Origin: Posidoniimonas corsicana
GTDB lineage: Bacteria > Planctomycetota > Planctomycetia > Pirellulales > Lacipirellulaceae
Direction: 5' to 3'
NCBI RefSeq assembly: GCF_007859765.1
Contig: NZ_SIHJ01000001.1
Span: 1,919,311-1,983,310 of the forward strand
Length of the DNA stretch: 64,000 bases
The translations under genes and the position numbers were made by a program. The notes under the pieces were generated by a model. The model saw only the letters and a list, made by a program, of their open reading frames with translations, was not told the origin of the DNA and made no database searches. Below, in pieces: positions 26,072 to 35,725 of the stretch (position 1 is its first letter; each line of letters begins with the position of its first letter).

Positions 26072-28717
26072 TCAAGCCTCGCTAGGCTGACGCGGCCGGC
26101 GTCGGCCGAGCTTGTGCAACCCAAGCAGGGAAACTGCACAGAGCGTGAGCGAGTGCGGCTCCGGAACTATGGCGGCGAGAGCCGCAGGCGTCGCGTTTGC
26201 TTTCCACAGCTTGAAGTCGGTCCAGTCAACTCTCTTGTCAAGGTTGACGTCTCCATCACCCGGAACGGCGTCCGTCATAAAGAAGTTGGCGCGGATGATA
26301 TCCAGGTCATCGATATCGACAACCAGGTCCATGTTGACGTCACCGAGGGGGAACGGGTTGTCGATAATCTGGAATCCCGAGACCGGCCCGCGGTCGGCCG
26401 ATGCCGTGCCGGCGGAGAACTCGATCGAGAGAGAACTCTGCGACAGGGCGCGGGTGACAAAATGCGTGCCCGTGGCGCCGGACTCCGTGATCTCGGTGTA
26501 CGCAAACGGGTCCGCGGCGATTGTAGTGCCGTCGATGCCTTCCAGCGTGATGAAATCGGTGAACGCTCCGCCGGTCTCGGTGAACACGGTGTCATCGTTC
26601 GCCCGGTCATGCCCGACGTAGATGATGAGGTCGTACTTCTCGTAGGGGATCTGATCGATGGTGATGGTGCTCGGTAGGCCGTCTTCTCCGGCGTTTTCCG
26701 AGATCCAGCCGTTGAACAGCTTCCCTTCGGTGCCGGCCGGCGTCCCGGCGCCGCTCCAGCTTTCTTCCGACGCCCAGGTCACGTCGATCGTGCTCGCGGC
26801 GCCGCTGTCATCAACCGCGTTGGTGATGGTGCCGCTGATCCCTGACGCGTTATTCCAGTTGGTTTGCGGGACCACACCAGCGGTGTCGGCCGGGGCTAGG
26901 GTCGAGAGGCCGCCTGTTGAACCGGCGTCGTCGGCGCCGAAGCTGACGCCAACCGAGTCTGCGGATACCTGCTGAGTAGACAGCCCGGTCACCACAAGCG
27001 CGGCCAGAACTACACTGCAGGCTGATAAACGACGCTTCGAGCGTGATGCGAAGACTCCCAGACCACCTAGAATCGCCAGGCAGAGCGCGCCGGGCTCCGG
27101 AATCGCGACAATCTGGAAGCCTGTGACAGGCGCCCGTTCGCCATTGGCGACCGCGAACTCAATCCCAAGAGAGCTCTGAGTCAATCCCCGAGTAACGAAG
27201 TGAGTGCCAATTCCGCCGGACGCGGTGATCTCGGTGAACACGAATGGGTCTCCCACGATGCTAGTTGCGTCAATGCTCTCCAGAGTCAAGAAGTCGGTGA
27301 AGGCGCCTCCGGTCTCCGTGAAGCTAGTGTCCTCGTCGCCTCGGTCGTGACCGACGTAAAGGATGAGGTTGTACTTGTCGTAAGGGATCTCCGAAATCGA
27401 GATGGTGCTGGGCTCGCTGTCGGCGCCATTCTCGGAAATCCAACCGTTCATCAAAACACCGTCCGGGACAACCGGGGCGGCGCCGGCGCCACTCCAACTC
27501 TCCTCGGATGCCCACTCGACATCGAGTGTGGTCGCGGCGCCGCTGCTGTCTACTGCATCGGTGATCGCCCCAGATCCGCCTTCAGCGTTGTTCCAATTGG
27601 CCTGCGGCACGACGCCCGCCGTCTCGACGGCCGACAGTGCAGCGGCGCCTGTGGTGCCGGCGTCGTCAGCGCCAAAGTTTACGCCGACAGATTGGGCGTT
27701 CGCTCCGGAAGCAGACAAGCCAACCGCGAGAAATGACGCGGCCAGCACTTGGCCTGACATCAAGGACCGCCTGGAACGCGACGCAAGGAGGCCCAGCCCA
27801 CCGAGCAAGGCGAGGCAGGCCGCGGCGGGCTCAGGCGCGGTTACATCACCTCCGACGACGCCTGCCGCGACATCCGCTTTCCAGATCCGGAAGTCTTCGA
27901 AGTCGACCGTCAGGTCATAGTTCAGATCGCCTTCCGATCGCGATCCAACACGTTGGAACATGTTGGATTCGATAATGTCGTAGTCGTCGAAGTCGACCGA
28001 ACCGTCGCCGTCAACGTCGCCGGCAAGCTGTCCGACCGTGTTAACCAGCTGAAATCCCGAGAACGGCGCCCGGTCATTGGCAGAGCCGAATTCGATGGAC
28101 AGCGAGCTCTGAGTCAGACCCGTTGCCACGAAGAAATTACCGGTCCCGCCAGAGAATGGCACGGCGTCGAACTGGAACGGGTCAGCCGCCACGGTCGTGC
28201 CGGTGACGTTTTCGCGGGCGTTGAAGTCAGCGAACGCCCCGCCGGCTTCGCTGAAGATGGTGTTCTCGCCGGCGCCACCGCGGTCGTGGGCTAGGTAGAA
28301 GATCATGTCGTACTGCGAGTACGGGATCTGAGAGATCGTCACGGTGCTGGGCGCCGCGTCGGTAAGGTTCTCGGAAATCCAGCCGTTCAGGAGCTTCCCG
28401 TTGGGCGTTGCGGGCGTGCCACCAACGCCGCTCCAGCTCTCTTCCGCGGACCAGGTCACGTCCAGCGTCGAGGCGGCGCCAGCACTATCAACCGCATCGG
28501 TGATGGTTGCCGTGATGCCTTCGGCATTGTTCCAGTTGGCTTGCGGGACGACGCCGGCCACTTCCGCAGGAGCCAGAGCGGAATTGCCACCGGTGGAGCC
28601 CGCGTCATCGGCTCCAAAGGTGACGCCGATCGACTGCGCCCGCGCTGAGCTGGTCAGCAGTACAGCGGCGAGCGACCACGCCAGCGGGGAAAATCGCGAG
28701 GATGTTTTCGGATCCAT
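26072..28717 (-). CDS. Triple PEP-CTERM protein: three precursor modules fused in one frame
   Basis: An 881-residue protein consisting of three successive copies of a whole PEP-CTERM precursor. Module 1 (1-318): signal peptide ending at SARAQ, a beta-rich domain opening with SIGVTFGADDAG, a dockerin pair (233-285), then APEPAAACLALLGGLGLL and RSRRS. Module 2 (319-563): MSGQVLAASFLAVGL..ANAQ, a second domain, IPEPGALCLAILGGLGVF and RSKRR, with no dockerin. Module 3 (564-881): a signal-like helix ending at VSAD, a third domain, a dockerin pair (791-840), VPEPHSLTLCAVSLLGL and GRRRPR. Shared phrases include VVPQ-NWNNA, NGWISEN and TETGGAF. No stop codon or frame break was found at either junction. 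As read, the topology would alternate: domain outside, hairpin through the membrane, next domain outside. ATG 28717 has GGAGG upstream. The domain's function is unknown. Confidence 0.85.
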   Translation of the reverse strand: MDPKTSSRFSPLAWSLAAVLLTSSARAQSIGVTFGADDAGSTGGNSALAPAEVAGVVPQANWNNAEGITATITDAVDSAGAASTLDVTWSAEESWSGVGGTPATPNGKLLNGWISENLTDAAPSTVTISQIPYSQYDMIFYLAHDRGGAGENTIFSEAGGAFADFNARENVTGTTVAADPFQFDAVPFSGGTGNFFVATGLTQSSLSIEFGSANDRAPFSGFQLVNTVGQLAGDVDGDGSVDFDDYDIIESNMFQRVGSRSEGDLNYDLTVDFEDFRIWKADVAAGVVGGDVTAPEPAAACLALLGGLGLLASRSRRSLMSGQVLAASFLAVGLSASGANAQSVGVNFGADDAGTTGAAALSAVETAGVVPQANWNNAEGGSGAITDAVDSSGAATTLDVEWASEESWSGAGAAPVVPDGVLMNGWISENGADSEPSTISISEIPYDKYNLILYVGHDRGDEDTSFTETGGAFTDFLTLESIDATSIVGDPFVFTEITASGGIGTHFVTRGLTQSSLGIEFAVANGERAPVTGFQIVAIPEPGALCLAILGGLGVFASRSKRRLSACSVVLAALVVTGLSTQQVSADSVGVSFGADDAGSTGGLSTLAPADTAGVVPQTNWNNASGISGTITNAVDDSGAASTIDVTWASEESWSGAGTPAGTEGKLFNGWISENAGEDGLPSTITIDQIPYEKYDLIIYVGHDRANDDTVFTETGGAFTDFITLEGIDGTTIAADPFAYTEITESGATGTHFVTRALSQSSLSIEFSAGTASADRGPVSGFQIIDNPFPLGDVNMDLVVDIDDLDIIRANFFMTDAVPGDGDVNLDKRVDWTDFKLWKANATPAALAAIVPEPHSLTLCAVSLLGLHKLGRRRPRQPSEA
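26072..28717 (-). repeat. Three in-frame tandem modules
   Basis: Module boundaries in DNA are near 27763 and 27028: module 1 is about 27764-28717, module 2 about 27029-27763, module 3 26072-27028. Modules 2 and 3 look closer to each other than to module 1 (both have FTETGGAFTDF and GTHFVTR where module 1 has FSEAGGAFADF and GNFFVATG). The dockerin segment is present in modules 1 and 3 only, so the units are not identical copies of one recent event. Confidence 0.8.
27758..27772 (-). promoter_or_regulatory. Possible internal ribosome binding site and start in the triple gene
   Basis: The second module begins at an in-frame ATG (27758-27760) preceded, after six bases, by AGGCGG. This could allow module 2-3 to be made separately from the full-length protein. 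The third module has no such methionine at its junction, so independent initiation cannot explain the whole arrangement. Confidence 0.35.
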
Positions 28718-29634
28718 TAGGGCTACGCCTCCAAAGCGTCAAGCGTGCGAATCATTACGGCGTTGCGTGCACCGCCGAAGAACCAAATGAACTGGGACGA
28801 GAAGAGACTTACAGCTGAAGAGGATGTCAAACACGAGAACCCTCAGCGGCCTTTCCGACGGAGAGGTCGACGAGAGTCACCAATTGACCACTGCACCGAC
28901 CCGATTGGCAACCAAGCAGGCCACCGGTACACAAACGCCTAGCCCGCAATGGCCAGAGACCGGCGATGCCAAGTCCCTGCCATCCGGCTCAGCCGTTGAG
29001 TTGAGCTATCAATGTGTAAGTGCGACTTGACCTGGGACTATTGAGCCGAGGAAATCACGACGCTGAAAAGCGAAACGAAGAAAAGAACACAGAGCCGCTA
29101 GTAAAACGCGACGCTAAAGACAAGTAAGCGGCTGGTAGTATCACAGAATCTTAATACGAGTTCCACCCTTTTTTCTGCGTTTTTTGATTATTCGGCGAAC
29201 CTCGCAGTAAGTCGCAATGCTCGCACACTTGCGACGCTTGCGATTGATCTGGCTGAGACCTTGAGAGTGCTTCGACGCACGTATGCCCATGCGCTAACTT
29301 CCCGCCGCAGTAACTTAGGAACAGAACGTCATCGGCAACGCCTCTGGCACGCACCGAACGGTGGGTGCGGTTCACTTGGACTGGCGGTCTTCCGCTAAGC
29401 ATTCGCCGGCATGGCAGTTAGTTGCCAGATCGCGGTTGCAGAACGTAATCTGAAGGTCTAGTCGGCCACGCTCTTCAGATCAATATGCCTCCACGTGGTC
29501 GGGCGCTAGAGTGCTTGCCAGATGCTGTGCCTTTACGCGAATCTTTACCCCGACTACGGGCTGGGCCGGTCACGGCGCTGGCGTAGCAAGGTTGGGCGGT
29601 GGGCCAACAACGTTGCCATGAGAAAGCTCCCGGA
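28718..29634. other. Divergent intergenic region without a recognisable gene
   Basis: About 915 bases between the triple PEP-CTERM gene and a CRTAC1-type lipoprotein gene transcribed the other way. It must hold both promoters. The part 29030-29180 is AT-richer and includes a T-rich run near 29168-29190. I found no tRNA, no clear hairpin and no convincing protein. The 83-codon minus-strand frame at 29151-29402 has no recognisable content. Confidence 0.5.
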
Positions 29635-32600
29635 ATGCAAAGACGTTGCCTGATGCGTGATGAGTACGTTGGTTTACTGATTTCGATGGCCACGCTGTTC
29701 GCGATTCTTAGCATTGCCGGCTGCAGTTCAAACGACTCTGAGCCGACTACAGCGGAGTCGCTCACGAGTTACGAGCGATCCACCTCCAGAAGCAGTCCGA
29801 ACACGGACCGCGGGTACGCTGGTGTGAACCTTGCCTCACCATCGGTGGGAGAGTCCGAAGGATTCACCCTGTTGTCGCCCGCGGATACAGGCGTGTCCTT
29901 CATCAACGAGGTTGACGCGGGGCATCCGCTCAAGCGGCTGTACCATTCCGGGTTTGTCTGCGGTGGTGTTTCAATTGGCGACGTGGATGGCGATGGAACC
30001 CCCGACCTATTCCTAACCAGCGGGCCCGGTCAGAACCGCTTGTACCGACAATCGGGCCCTTTCAGGTTCGAGGACATCACCGAGGAGTCCAGGGTTTCGG
30101 GCGGCGATTCGTGGGGCGCCGGCGCAGCGATGGCCGACATCGACAACGACGGCGACCTCGACATCTATGTATGCAACTACGATTCACCCAACCAGCTATT
30201 TCTCAACAACGGTCGAGGCAGGTTCCGCGAGGCCGCGGATGAGTACGGCCTGGGCATTGTCGACGCGTCCATGACGCCGGCCTTCTGCGACTACGACCGC
30301 GACGGCGACCTCGACCTTTACGTCCTCACAAATCGGCTCTACCGGCAGGGCGGGAGGCCCAGCCGCCCGCCATACTCCGTCCGCGACGGCCACCCCTACG
30401 TGCTGCCGGAGTACCAGAAGTACTACGTGCTGAAGCACCACGGCGGGTCGAAGTACTCAATTGACAATACCGGCCGGCCGGACCGCTTGCTGCGGAATAA
30501 CGGCGACGGGACGTTCACCGACGTTTCCGTCAAGACGGGCGTTACCGAAGCCGGTCACGGGTTGAGCATCACTTGGTGGGACTACAACCACGACGGCTGG
30601 CCAGATGCCTACGTCGGCAACGACTTCAACGATCCCGACCACCTCTACCGCAACAACGGCGACGGGACGTTCACGGATGTCGCCGTCTCGGCGATCCCGC
30701 ACTCGAGCTGGTTCTCAATGGGCGCCGACTTTGCCGACCTGAACGACGACTGCCGCTTCGATCTGCTCGTCGCGGATATGTCCGCAACCTCCCACTACGG
30801 GCGCATGACTACCATGCTGGTGATGAATGCGGACAAGATTTCTCGCATCACCGCTCGTCCACCACAGGTAATGAAGAACGCGCTGTACATCAATAGTGGC
30901 GCCGAACGGTTCTACGAGGCGGCGGAACTGGCCGGGCTGGCGGACTCCGACTGGACCTGGGCGATTAAGCTGGCCGACTTCGACAACGACGGACGCAACG
31001 ACGCCTATTTCAGCAACGGAACGGTCCGCGAGTTCACCCACGCCGACCATCCCATGGACGCGCAGCAGATGATCGGCCGGACGGAGTGGGACCACTACGA
31101 GGGTTCCCCCCCGAAGCCGCAGAAGAATCTGGCGTTTCGCAATCTCGGAGACCTGCGGTTTGAGAATGTCAGCCAGGCCTGGGGGCTCGACAAACTCGCC
31201 ATGAGCTACGCGGCGGCCTATTCGGATCTGGATCGCGACGGCGATCTCGACCTCGTGGTTGCTAATCTGGACGAGCCTGTCAGCGTGTACCGCAACGACC
31301 TGTCAGAAGGCGCGCGTCTGCTCGTTGCGCTCCGCGGCGAGCGCAGCAACCGGCAAGGCATTGGAGCGACCGTATCAATCGAGACGGCTGCCGGTCGTCA
31401 GATACGGATGATCTCGCCGCAGACCGGGTTTCTTTCGGGCAACGAGGCTGTGGCCCACTTTGGGCTCGGTACAGAAAAACGCGTCGAACGATTGGTTGTC
31501 GACTGGCCCAGCGGCCATAGGCAAGAGGTTCGGGGTATCCAGGCCAACCAGTTGGTAACAATGCAGGAGCCTCCGGCGGAAGAAAGTGACGCAATCGACG
31601 AGGTATCCGAGGCCGGGAACCGGAGAACGACATGGTTCAGAGCGATTGGGGCCCCCGGCGGCATCGAGCATGAGGAAACCCCGTTCGACGACTTTGCCGC
31701 TCAGCCGCTGTTGCCACGAAGGCTCTCCCAGTTGGGGCCGTCGATCGCGGTAGCCGACTATGACAACGACGGGGACGACGACTTCTACTTCGGTGGCGCC
31801 GCCGGGCAAGCCGGGCAGCTCGCTGTTAACGACGGGCGGCGGCGGTTTCGGGTGGTCAGTATCACCGCTTTTGAAGCAGACGCCGCCTGCGAAGACATGG
31901 GGGCGGTGTGGTTTGACGTTGAGGGGGATGGCGACCTGGATCTGTATGTCTCTAGCGGCGGCATCGAGTCTCAAGCGGGCGGCGAAGCCTACGCGGACCG
32001 CCTCTACCTAAACGACGGCAGCGGCGGGCTGACACCGGCGCTGGCAAACGCTCACCCTGGGCTCCGCGACAGCGGCAGCGGCGTGGCGGCCGCCGATTTC
32101 GACCGGGACGGCGATGTCGACCTCGTCGTCGGGGCAAGGGTGATTCCCGGCGAGTACCCAAGAGCCGCGGCCACGAGACTGCTCGAGAACCGCAACGGCA
32201 GGCTCGTTGATGCGACGCAACACGTGGCGCCCGAACTTCTTTCCGCCGGGCTCGTCACCAGCGTCATCTGGTCGGACGCAGACGGCGATGGCTGGGTCGA
32301 CCTGCTGTTAACGACAGAGTGGGGCCCGATCCGCCTGCTCAAGAACTCCCAAGGGAGGCTCGTCGAGTCGACCGACGCCGCCGGTTTGGCGCGTCTGACC
32401 GGGTGGTGGAACGGGATCGCCGCGCGAGACCTTGATGGCGACGAAGACATCGACTACGTCGTAACGAATTGGGGGCTGAACAGCCGGTACAAGGCCACCG
32501 AGCGGCGGCCGGCGGTGTTGTATTACGGCGACTTCGACGGCCTGGGAGATAAGCAGCTGCTCGAAGCCGAGTACGAGGGCGACACCCTGGTTCCCGTCCG

Positions 32601-33417
32601 CAACATGAGCAGCGCCTCGCGGGTTATGCCGCATCTCCGGATGATGTACGACTCGCATGATCAGTTCGCTACTTCTTCTCTGGAGGAGCTCTACACGGCG
32701 GATGCCCTGGCCGATGCGCAGAAACTCACCGCCACAACGCTCGCATCGGGCGTATTGATCAACGATGGGAGCGGTGCATTTGAGTTCCGCCCATTTCCGC
32801 GTATTGCCCAAGTGGCCCCATCTTTCGGCGTGGTGGTCTCTGAATTCAACGGCGACGGGACGGCGGATGTCTACCTCGTGCAGAACTTTGCGGGGGCAGC
32901 AGCGGAGTCGGGGCGAATGGATGGCGGCATGAGCACGATGCTCACTGGGCGCGGCGACGCCACCTTTGCGGCGGTTAGCCCGTCGGAGAGTGGCCTAGTG
33001 GCGCCCGGCGATGCAACCGCGGTCGTCCAATGTTTCTCCGGCAAGCAGTCCCAAGCTCCGCTGCTATTGGTGGGAGTCAACGACGGGCAACTGCAAGCGT
33101 TCGACTGGGCGGAGGAAAAAGGCCCGGCCGGCGAGACGAGCCGGCCATACTTCGTCCGCGTCAAGCTTGATGGGCCTGGCGGCAACCCCCTCGGGTACGG
33201 GGCGCGGGTGACGCTGCGGTCCGCCAGCGGTCCACCCCAGACGGCAGAGCTGTGCGCGGGCAGCGGCTACCTCTCTCAGAACTCCAGCGCCCTGGTCTTC
33301 GGTACCCCTCATTCCTCAGAGGATGCGGAACTCGAGGTGTGGTGGCCAGACGGCGCACGTTCGTCGCACGCGTTGAGCCCATCCCCCATACAAACGCTTC
33401 ATTACCCAGAGCAGTAA
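29635..33417 (+). CDS. CRTAC1-type lipoprotein with two FG-GAP/VCBS sets and two ASPIC/UnbV units
   Basis: A protein of about 1260 residues with a lipoprotein signal (FAILSIAGC, lipid-carrying cysteine near residue 30). Order: first VCBS/FG-GAP propeller (about 100-555, loops such as DVDGDGTPDLF and DIDNDGDLDI), ASPIC/UnbV 1 (about 560-635, QGIGATVSI..GFLSGNEAVAHFGLG), second VCBS set (about 695-1090) and ASPIC/UnbV 2 (about 1170-1250). It would be an outer- or cytoplasmic-membrane anchored calcium-binding propeller protein. Proteins of this build commonly sit near SusD-like or sulfatase genes in planctomycetes, but function is unproven. The start is uncertain: ATG 29635 (weak GAGAAAG upstream) or ATG 29653. 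Both leave the lipobox intact. Confidence 0.83.
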   Translation: MQRRCLMRDEYVGLLISMATLFAILSIAGCSSNDSEPTTAESLTSYERSTSRSSPNTDRGYAGVNLASPSVGESEGFTLLSPADTGVSFINEVDAGHPLKRLYHSGFVCGGVSIGDVDGDGTPDLFLTSGPGQNRLYRQSGPFRFEDITEESRVSGGDSWGAGAAMADIDNDGDLDIYVCNYDSPNQLFLNNGRGRFREAADEYGLGIVDASMTPAFCDYDRDGDLDLYVLTNRLYRQGGRPSRPPYSVRDGHPYVLPEYQKYYVLKHHGGSKYSIDNTGRPDRLLRNNGDGTFTDVSVKTGVTEAGHGLSITWWDYNHDGWPDAYVGNDFNDPDHLYRNNGDGTFTDVAVSAIPHSSWFSMGADFADLNDDCRFDLLVADMSATSHYGRMTTMLVMNADKISRITARPPQVMKNALYINSGAERFYEAAELAGLADSDWTWAIKLADFDNDGRNDAYFSNGTVREFTHADHPMDAQQMIGRTEWDHYEGSPPKPQKNLAFRNLGDLRFENVSQAWGLDKLAMSYAAAYSDLDRDGDLDLVVANLDEPVSVYRNDLSEGARLLVALRGERSNRQGIGATVSIETAAGRQIRMISPQTGFLSGNEAVAHFGLGTEKRVERLVVDWPSGHRQEVRGIQANQLVTMQEPPAEESDAIDEVSEAGNRRTTWFRAIGAPGGIEHEETPFDDFAAQPLLPRRLSQLGPSIAVADYDNDGDDDFYFGGAAGQAGQLAVNDGRRRFRVVSITAFEADAACEDMGAVWFDVEGDGDLDLYVSSGGIESQAGGEAYADRLYLNDGSGGLTPALANAHPGLRDSGSGVAAADFDRDGDVDLVVGARVIPGEYPRAAATRLLENRNGRLVDATQHVAPELLSAGLVTSVIWSDADGDGWVDLLLTTEWGPIRLLKNSQGRLVESTDAAGLARLTGWWNGIAARDLDGDEDIDYVVTNWGLNSRYKATERRPAVLYYGDFDGLGDKQLLEAEYEGDTLVPVRNMSSASRVMPHLRMMYDSHDQFATSSLEELYTADALADAQKLTATTLASGVLINDGSGAFEFRPFPRIAQVAPSFGVVVSEFNGDGTADVYLVQNFAGAAAESGRMDGGMSTMLTGRGDATFAAVSPSESGLVAPGDATAVVQCFSGKQSQAPLLLVGVNDGQLQAFDWAEEKGPAGETSRPYFVRVKLDGPGGNPLGYGARVTLRSASGPPQTAELCAGSGYLSQNSSALVFGTPHSSEDAELEVWWPDGARSSHALSPSPIQTLHYPEQ

Positions 33418-33840
33418 TCACGGCGACGGTCGGCATGCACGAGATGATTTTTCGGCGACGAGTAATGCATCGAGTGCCTGCGGAACCCGCTTATGGAGCC
33501 TGAAGGATTCACTTGAGCGATAGAGTAGAGATCCCTTTTGACCCAGATTCACGACGATGTCAGATGCGATCGGTGCCGGTTGAGACGCTCAGTGAGAGCC
33601 TGTTGGGTGTAGCGATTGGGCACGACTGTCCACTCGCCGAAACTGGGATCAGGCTTCCTGACAACGGATCGCAAGAGTGCGTTCCGCCGCCCGGATTTAT
33701 TGCTTTCCGCTTGACTGTGGAGGGCAGATAGAATAGCGTGCAAAAACTCGGCCTATTCGCCGCTGGGTATCGCAGAGCCCAATCTCTTTTCTTATGCGGC
33801 AGGGGAGCGTTGTCTGCGGCGCTCGATGGGGAGCTTCTCT
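33418..33840. other. Gap upstream of a DUF1559 gene
   Basis: About 420 bases holding the presumed promoter of the downstream DUF1559 gene. A 72-codon plus-strand frame at 33513-33731 was inspected and has no recognisable content or ribosome site. No hairpin terminator was seen after the upstream gene. Confidence 0.45.
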
Positions 33841-34947
33841 ATGCGCGATTTCGTCGCACGCTCGCGTCGGTGTGGTGCTGGTTCTGCAAACGCTGTCAGG
33901 CGTCTCGCAGCGGCGCCGCGTGGTTTCACCTTGGTCGAGCTGCTGGTGGTAATTGCCATCATCGGCGTCTTGATCGCGTTGCTGCTTCCCGCCGTACAAT
34001 CGGCGCGAGAAGCCGCCCGACGCACCCAGTGTGTGAACAACCTCAAGAACCTCGCACTCGCTGCGCACAACCACCACGATATCGCGGGGCACTTTCCCAC
34101 GGGTGGGTGGGGCTGGTGGTGGGTCGGCGACCCCGACCGCGGTTTCGGCCGAGATCAGCCCGGCGGCTACGCATTCAACCTGATGCCGTTCACCGAAGAG
34201 AGCGCGCGTTATGAGTTCGCCTCGGACGGGCAACCCGAGGTGATAACCGAGCAACAGAAAGTACGGGTCCGGCAGATCGTGAGGGAGCCTCTGCCTCTGA
34301 TTGCGTGCCCCTCTCGGCGGTTCGGACAGGTGTTCCCGAAGCCCGTTGACGGAACTTTCGTTGCATACAATGCCGGGAGTAACGCGGCGGATGAGAACGT
34401 CGCGGGACGCAGCGACTACGCGATCAACTGTGGAGATACGCAGCTCAATGAGGTTGGGAGCAACGGCTTCCCTGCCGAGGCGGACTTTCCCCCGATCAAA
34501 CGCAACTTCTGTCTATCGGTCACCGGCGAGCGGCTGACCGGCAGAGGTTTCAACTGCCCCGCGAACTCGGTTGCAAACGCCAATGGCATCAGCTTCCAGC
34601 GGAGCGAGATTGCTATCCGCCATGTCAGCGACGGCACCTCGAGCACGTTCTTGATTGGTGAAAAATACATGAACCCCAACAACTACGAAACGGGCGCGGA
34701 CCCGGGCGACAACGAGACTTGGTGTACCGGCTACAACAACGATAACTTCCGCTCAACCTGGCGCCTGCCGCAGCAGGACCGGCTAGGCTTTAACGACGCA
34801 TTGATCTTCGGAAGCACGCACCCAGGCGTGATGAACATGTCGTACTGCGACGGCCATGTCGGTCAAATCGAGTACAGCATCGATCACGCCGTGTACCGCG
34901 TCATGGGTTCGCGCAACGACGGATTGCTGATTAGCGACATCGAGTAG
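33841..34947 (+). CDS. DUF1559 family protein (type IV pilin-like N-terminus)
   Basis: A 368-residue protein with a basic leader and the prepilin motif [16 protein letters not shown], expected to be cleaved before the phenylalanine and to leave a hydrophobic helix. This is followed by [21 protein letters not shown], the usual DUF1559 continuation. Near the C-terminus H-x9-DG ([12 protein letters not shown]) is the family signature. DUF1559 proteins are present in dozens of copies in Pirellulales and are thought to be pseudopilins of a type II-like apparatus. Individual roles are unknown. ATG 33841 is preferred to ATG 33826 because GGGGAG lies seven bases upstream of it. The EF-hand lipoprotein gene follows 79 bases later and may be co-transcribed. 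Confidence 0.9.
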   Translation: MRDFVARSRRCGAGSANAVRRLAAAPRGFTLVELLVVIAIIGVLIALLLPAVQSAREAARRTQCVNNLKNLALAAHNHHDIAGHFPTGGWGWWWVGDPDRGFGRDQPGGYAFNLMPFTEESARYEFASDGQPEVITEQQKVRVRQIVREPLPLIACPSRRFGQVFPKPVDGTFVAYNAGSNAADENVAGRSDYAINCGDTQLNEVGSNGFPAEADFPPIKRNFCLSVTGERLTGRGFNCPANSVANANGISFQRSEIAIRHVSDGTSSTFLIGEKYMNPNNYETGADPGDNETWCTGYNNDNFRSTWRLPQQDRLGFNDALIFGSTHPGVMNMSYCDGHVGQIEYSIDHAVYRVMGSRNDGLLISDIE

Positions 34948-35026
34948 CGTCGGTTACATGGGCGCCCCGCACCGGAGCCCCGTCGACTCAGGCGGCTGTC
35001 TGCATCTTCCTTGACTCGAAGGCCAT

Positions 35027-35644
35027 ATGAGAGTGAATCTGAATTCTCGGGCACAGCCCGGGGTCGGGCAGGTGGTAGCCGCTGGGGTGTTGTTGTTGTC
35101 GGTGGGGTGTGGAGGGGGAGTCGCCCCCCCCGCGCTCAACCCCGCCGACGCCGCGGCGCAGGCTATCACTGAGTACGACAGTGACGGCAGTGGCAGCCTC
35201 AACGAGGAGGAAGCGGCGAAGTGCCCCGCCATCGCCGAGTTGTTCGCCGAGTACGATGCAGATGGTAACGACGAAGTCTCGCCCGAGGAGATCCAAGGTC
35301 GCATTGAGCAGCTCAAGAACAGCGGCGTCGGACTGACGTCGTTCGCCTGCTACGTGACCAAAGGCGGACGCGCCCTTTCCAACGCGACGGTTCGCATGTC
35401 TCCTGAGCCATTCATGGGAGGCGCGTTGCAAGCCGCGAGCGGTGTAACGGACGCGTCGGGGCGCGCAGAGATGTCCATTCCCCCGGAAGCTCTCCCCAAA
35501 GACTGGGCGGGCATCCCTGCGGTGGCCCCCGGAATCTACCGAATCGAGGTCGAGCACCCCGAGGCAGCTGCTGGCGGCGCTGTATTCGGTGTGGAAGTAA
35601 ACCCAATCCGGCGCGGCGGCGATCAGGCGTCTGTCGACCTGTAG
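35027..35644 (+). CDS. EF-hand lipoprotein
   Basis: A 205-residue lipoprotein: leader ending in VLLLSVGC (lipobox), then a pair of EF-hands with loops DSDGSGSLNEEE and DADGNDEVSPEE (about residues 50-90), then a C-terminal beta-rich domain (about 105-205) that resembles the transthyretin-like or carboxypeptidase-regulatory small domains usually encoded after DUF1559 genes. The start ATG at 35027 is preceded by GAAGG six bases away. Its position directly after a DUF1559 gene suggests the two products act in the same envelope structure. Calcium binding is inferred from the loops only. Confidence 0.8.
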   Translation: MRVNLNSRAQPGVGQVVAAGVLLLSVGCGGGVAPPALNPADAAAQAITEYDSDGSGSLNEEEAAKCPAIAELFAEYDADGNDEVSPEEIQGRIEQLKNSGVGLTSFACYVTKGGRALSNATVRMSPEPFMGGALQAASGVTDASGRAEMSIPPEALPKDWAGIPAVAPGIYRIEVEHPEAAAGGAVFGVEVNPIRRGGDQASVDL

Positions 35645-35725
35645 CCGCGGAGTGCGACTGGTAAAGCACGCCACTAGTGGCTCTCGCACAATGAGGACGC
35701 GAGAGACCTGGACTTCCCAGCCAAC

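Noticed and set aside
28830..28930. tRNA-like arm sequence read on the minus strand (AGTGGTCAATTGGTGA)
   Set aside because: No acceptor stem, anticodon arm or TTCGAAT-type T-arm can be folded around it.
29151..29402. An 83-codon minus-strand frame in the 28.7-29.6 kb gap
   Set aside because: No recognisable content, no ribosome site, and composition unlike nearby genes.
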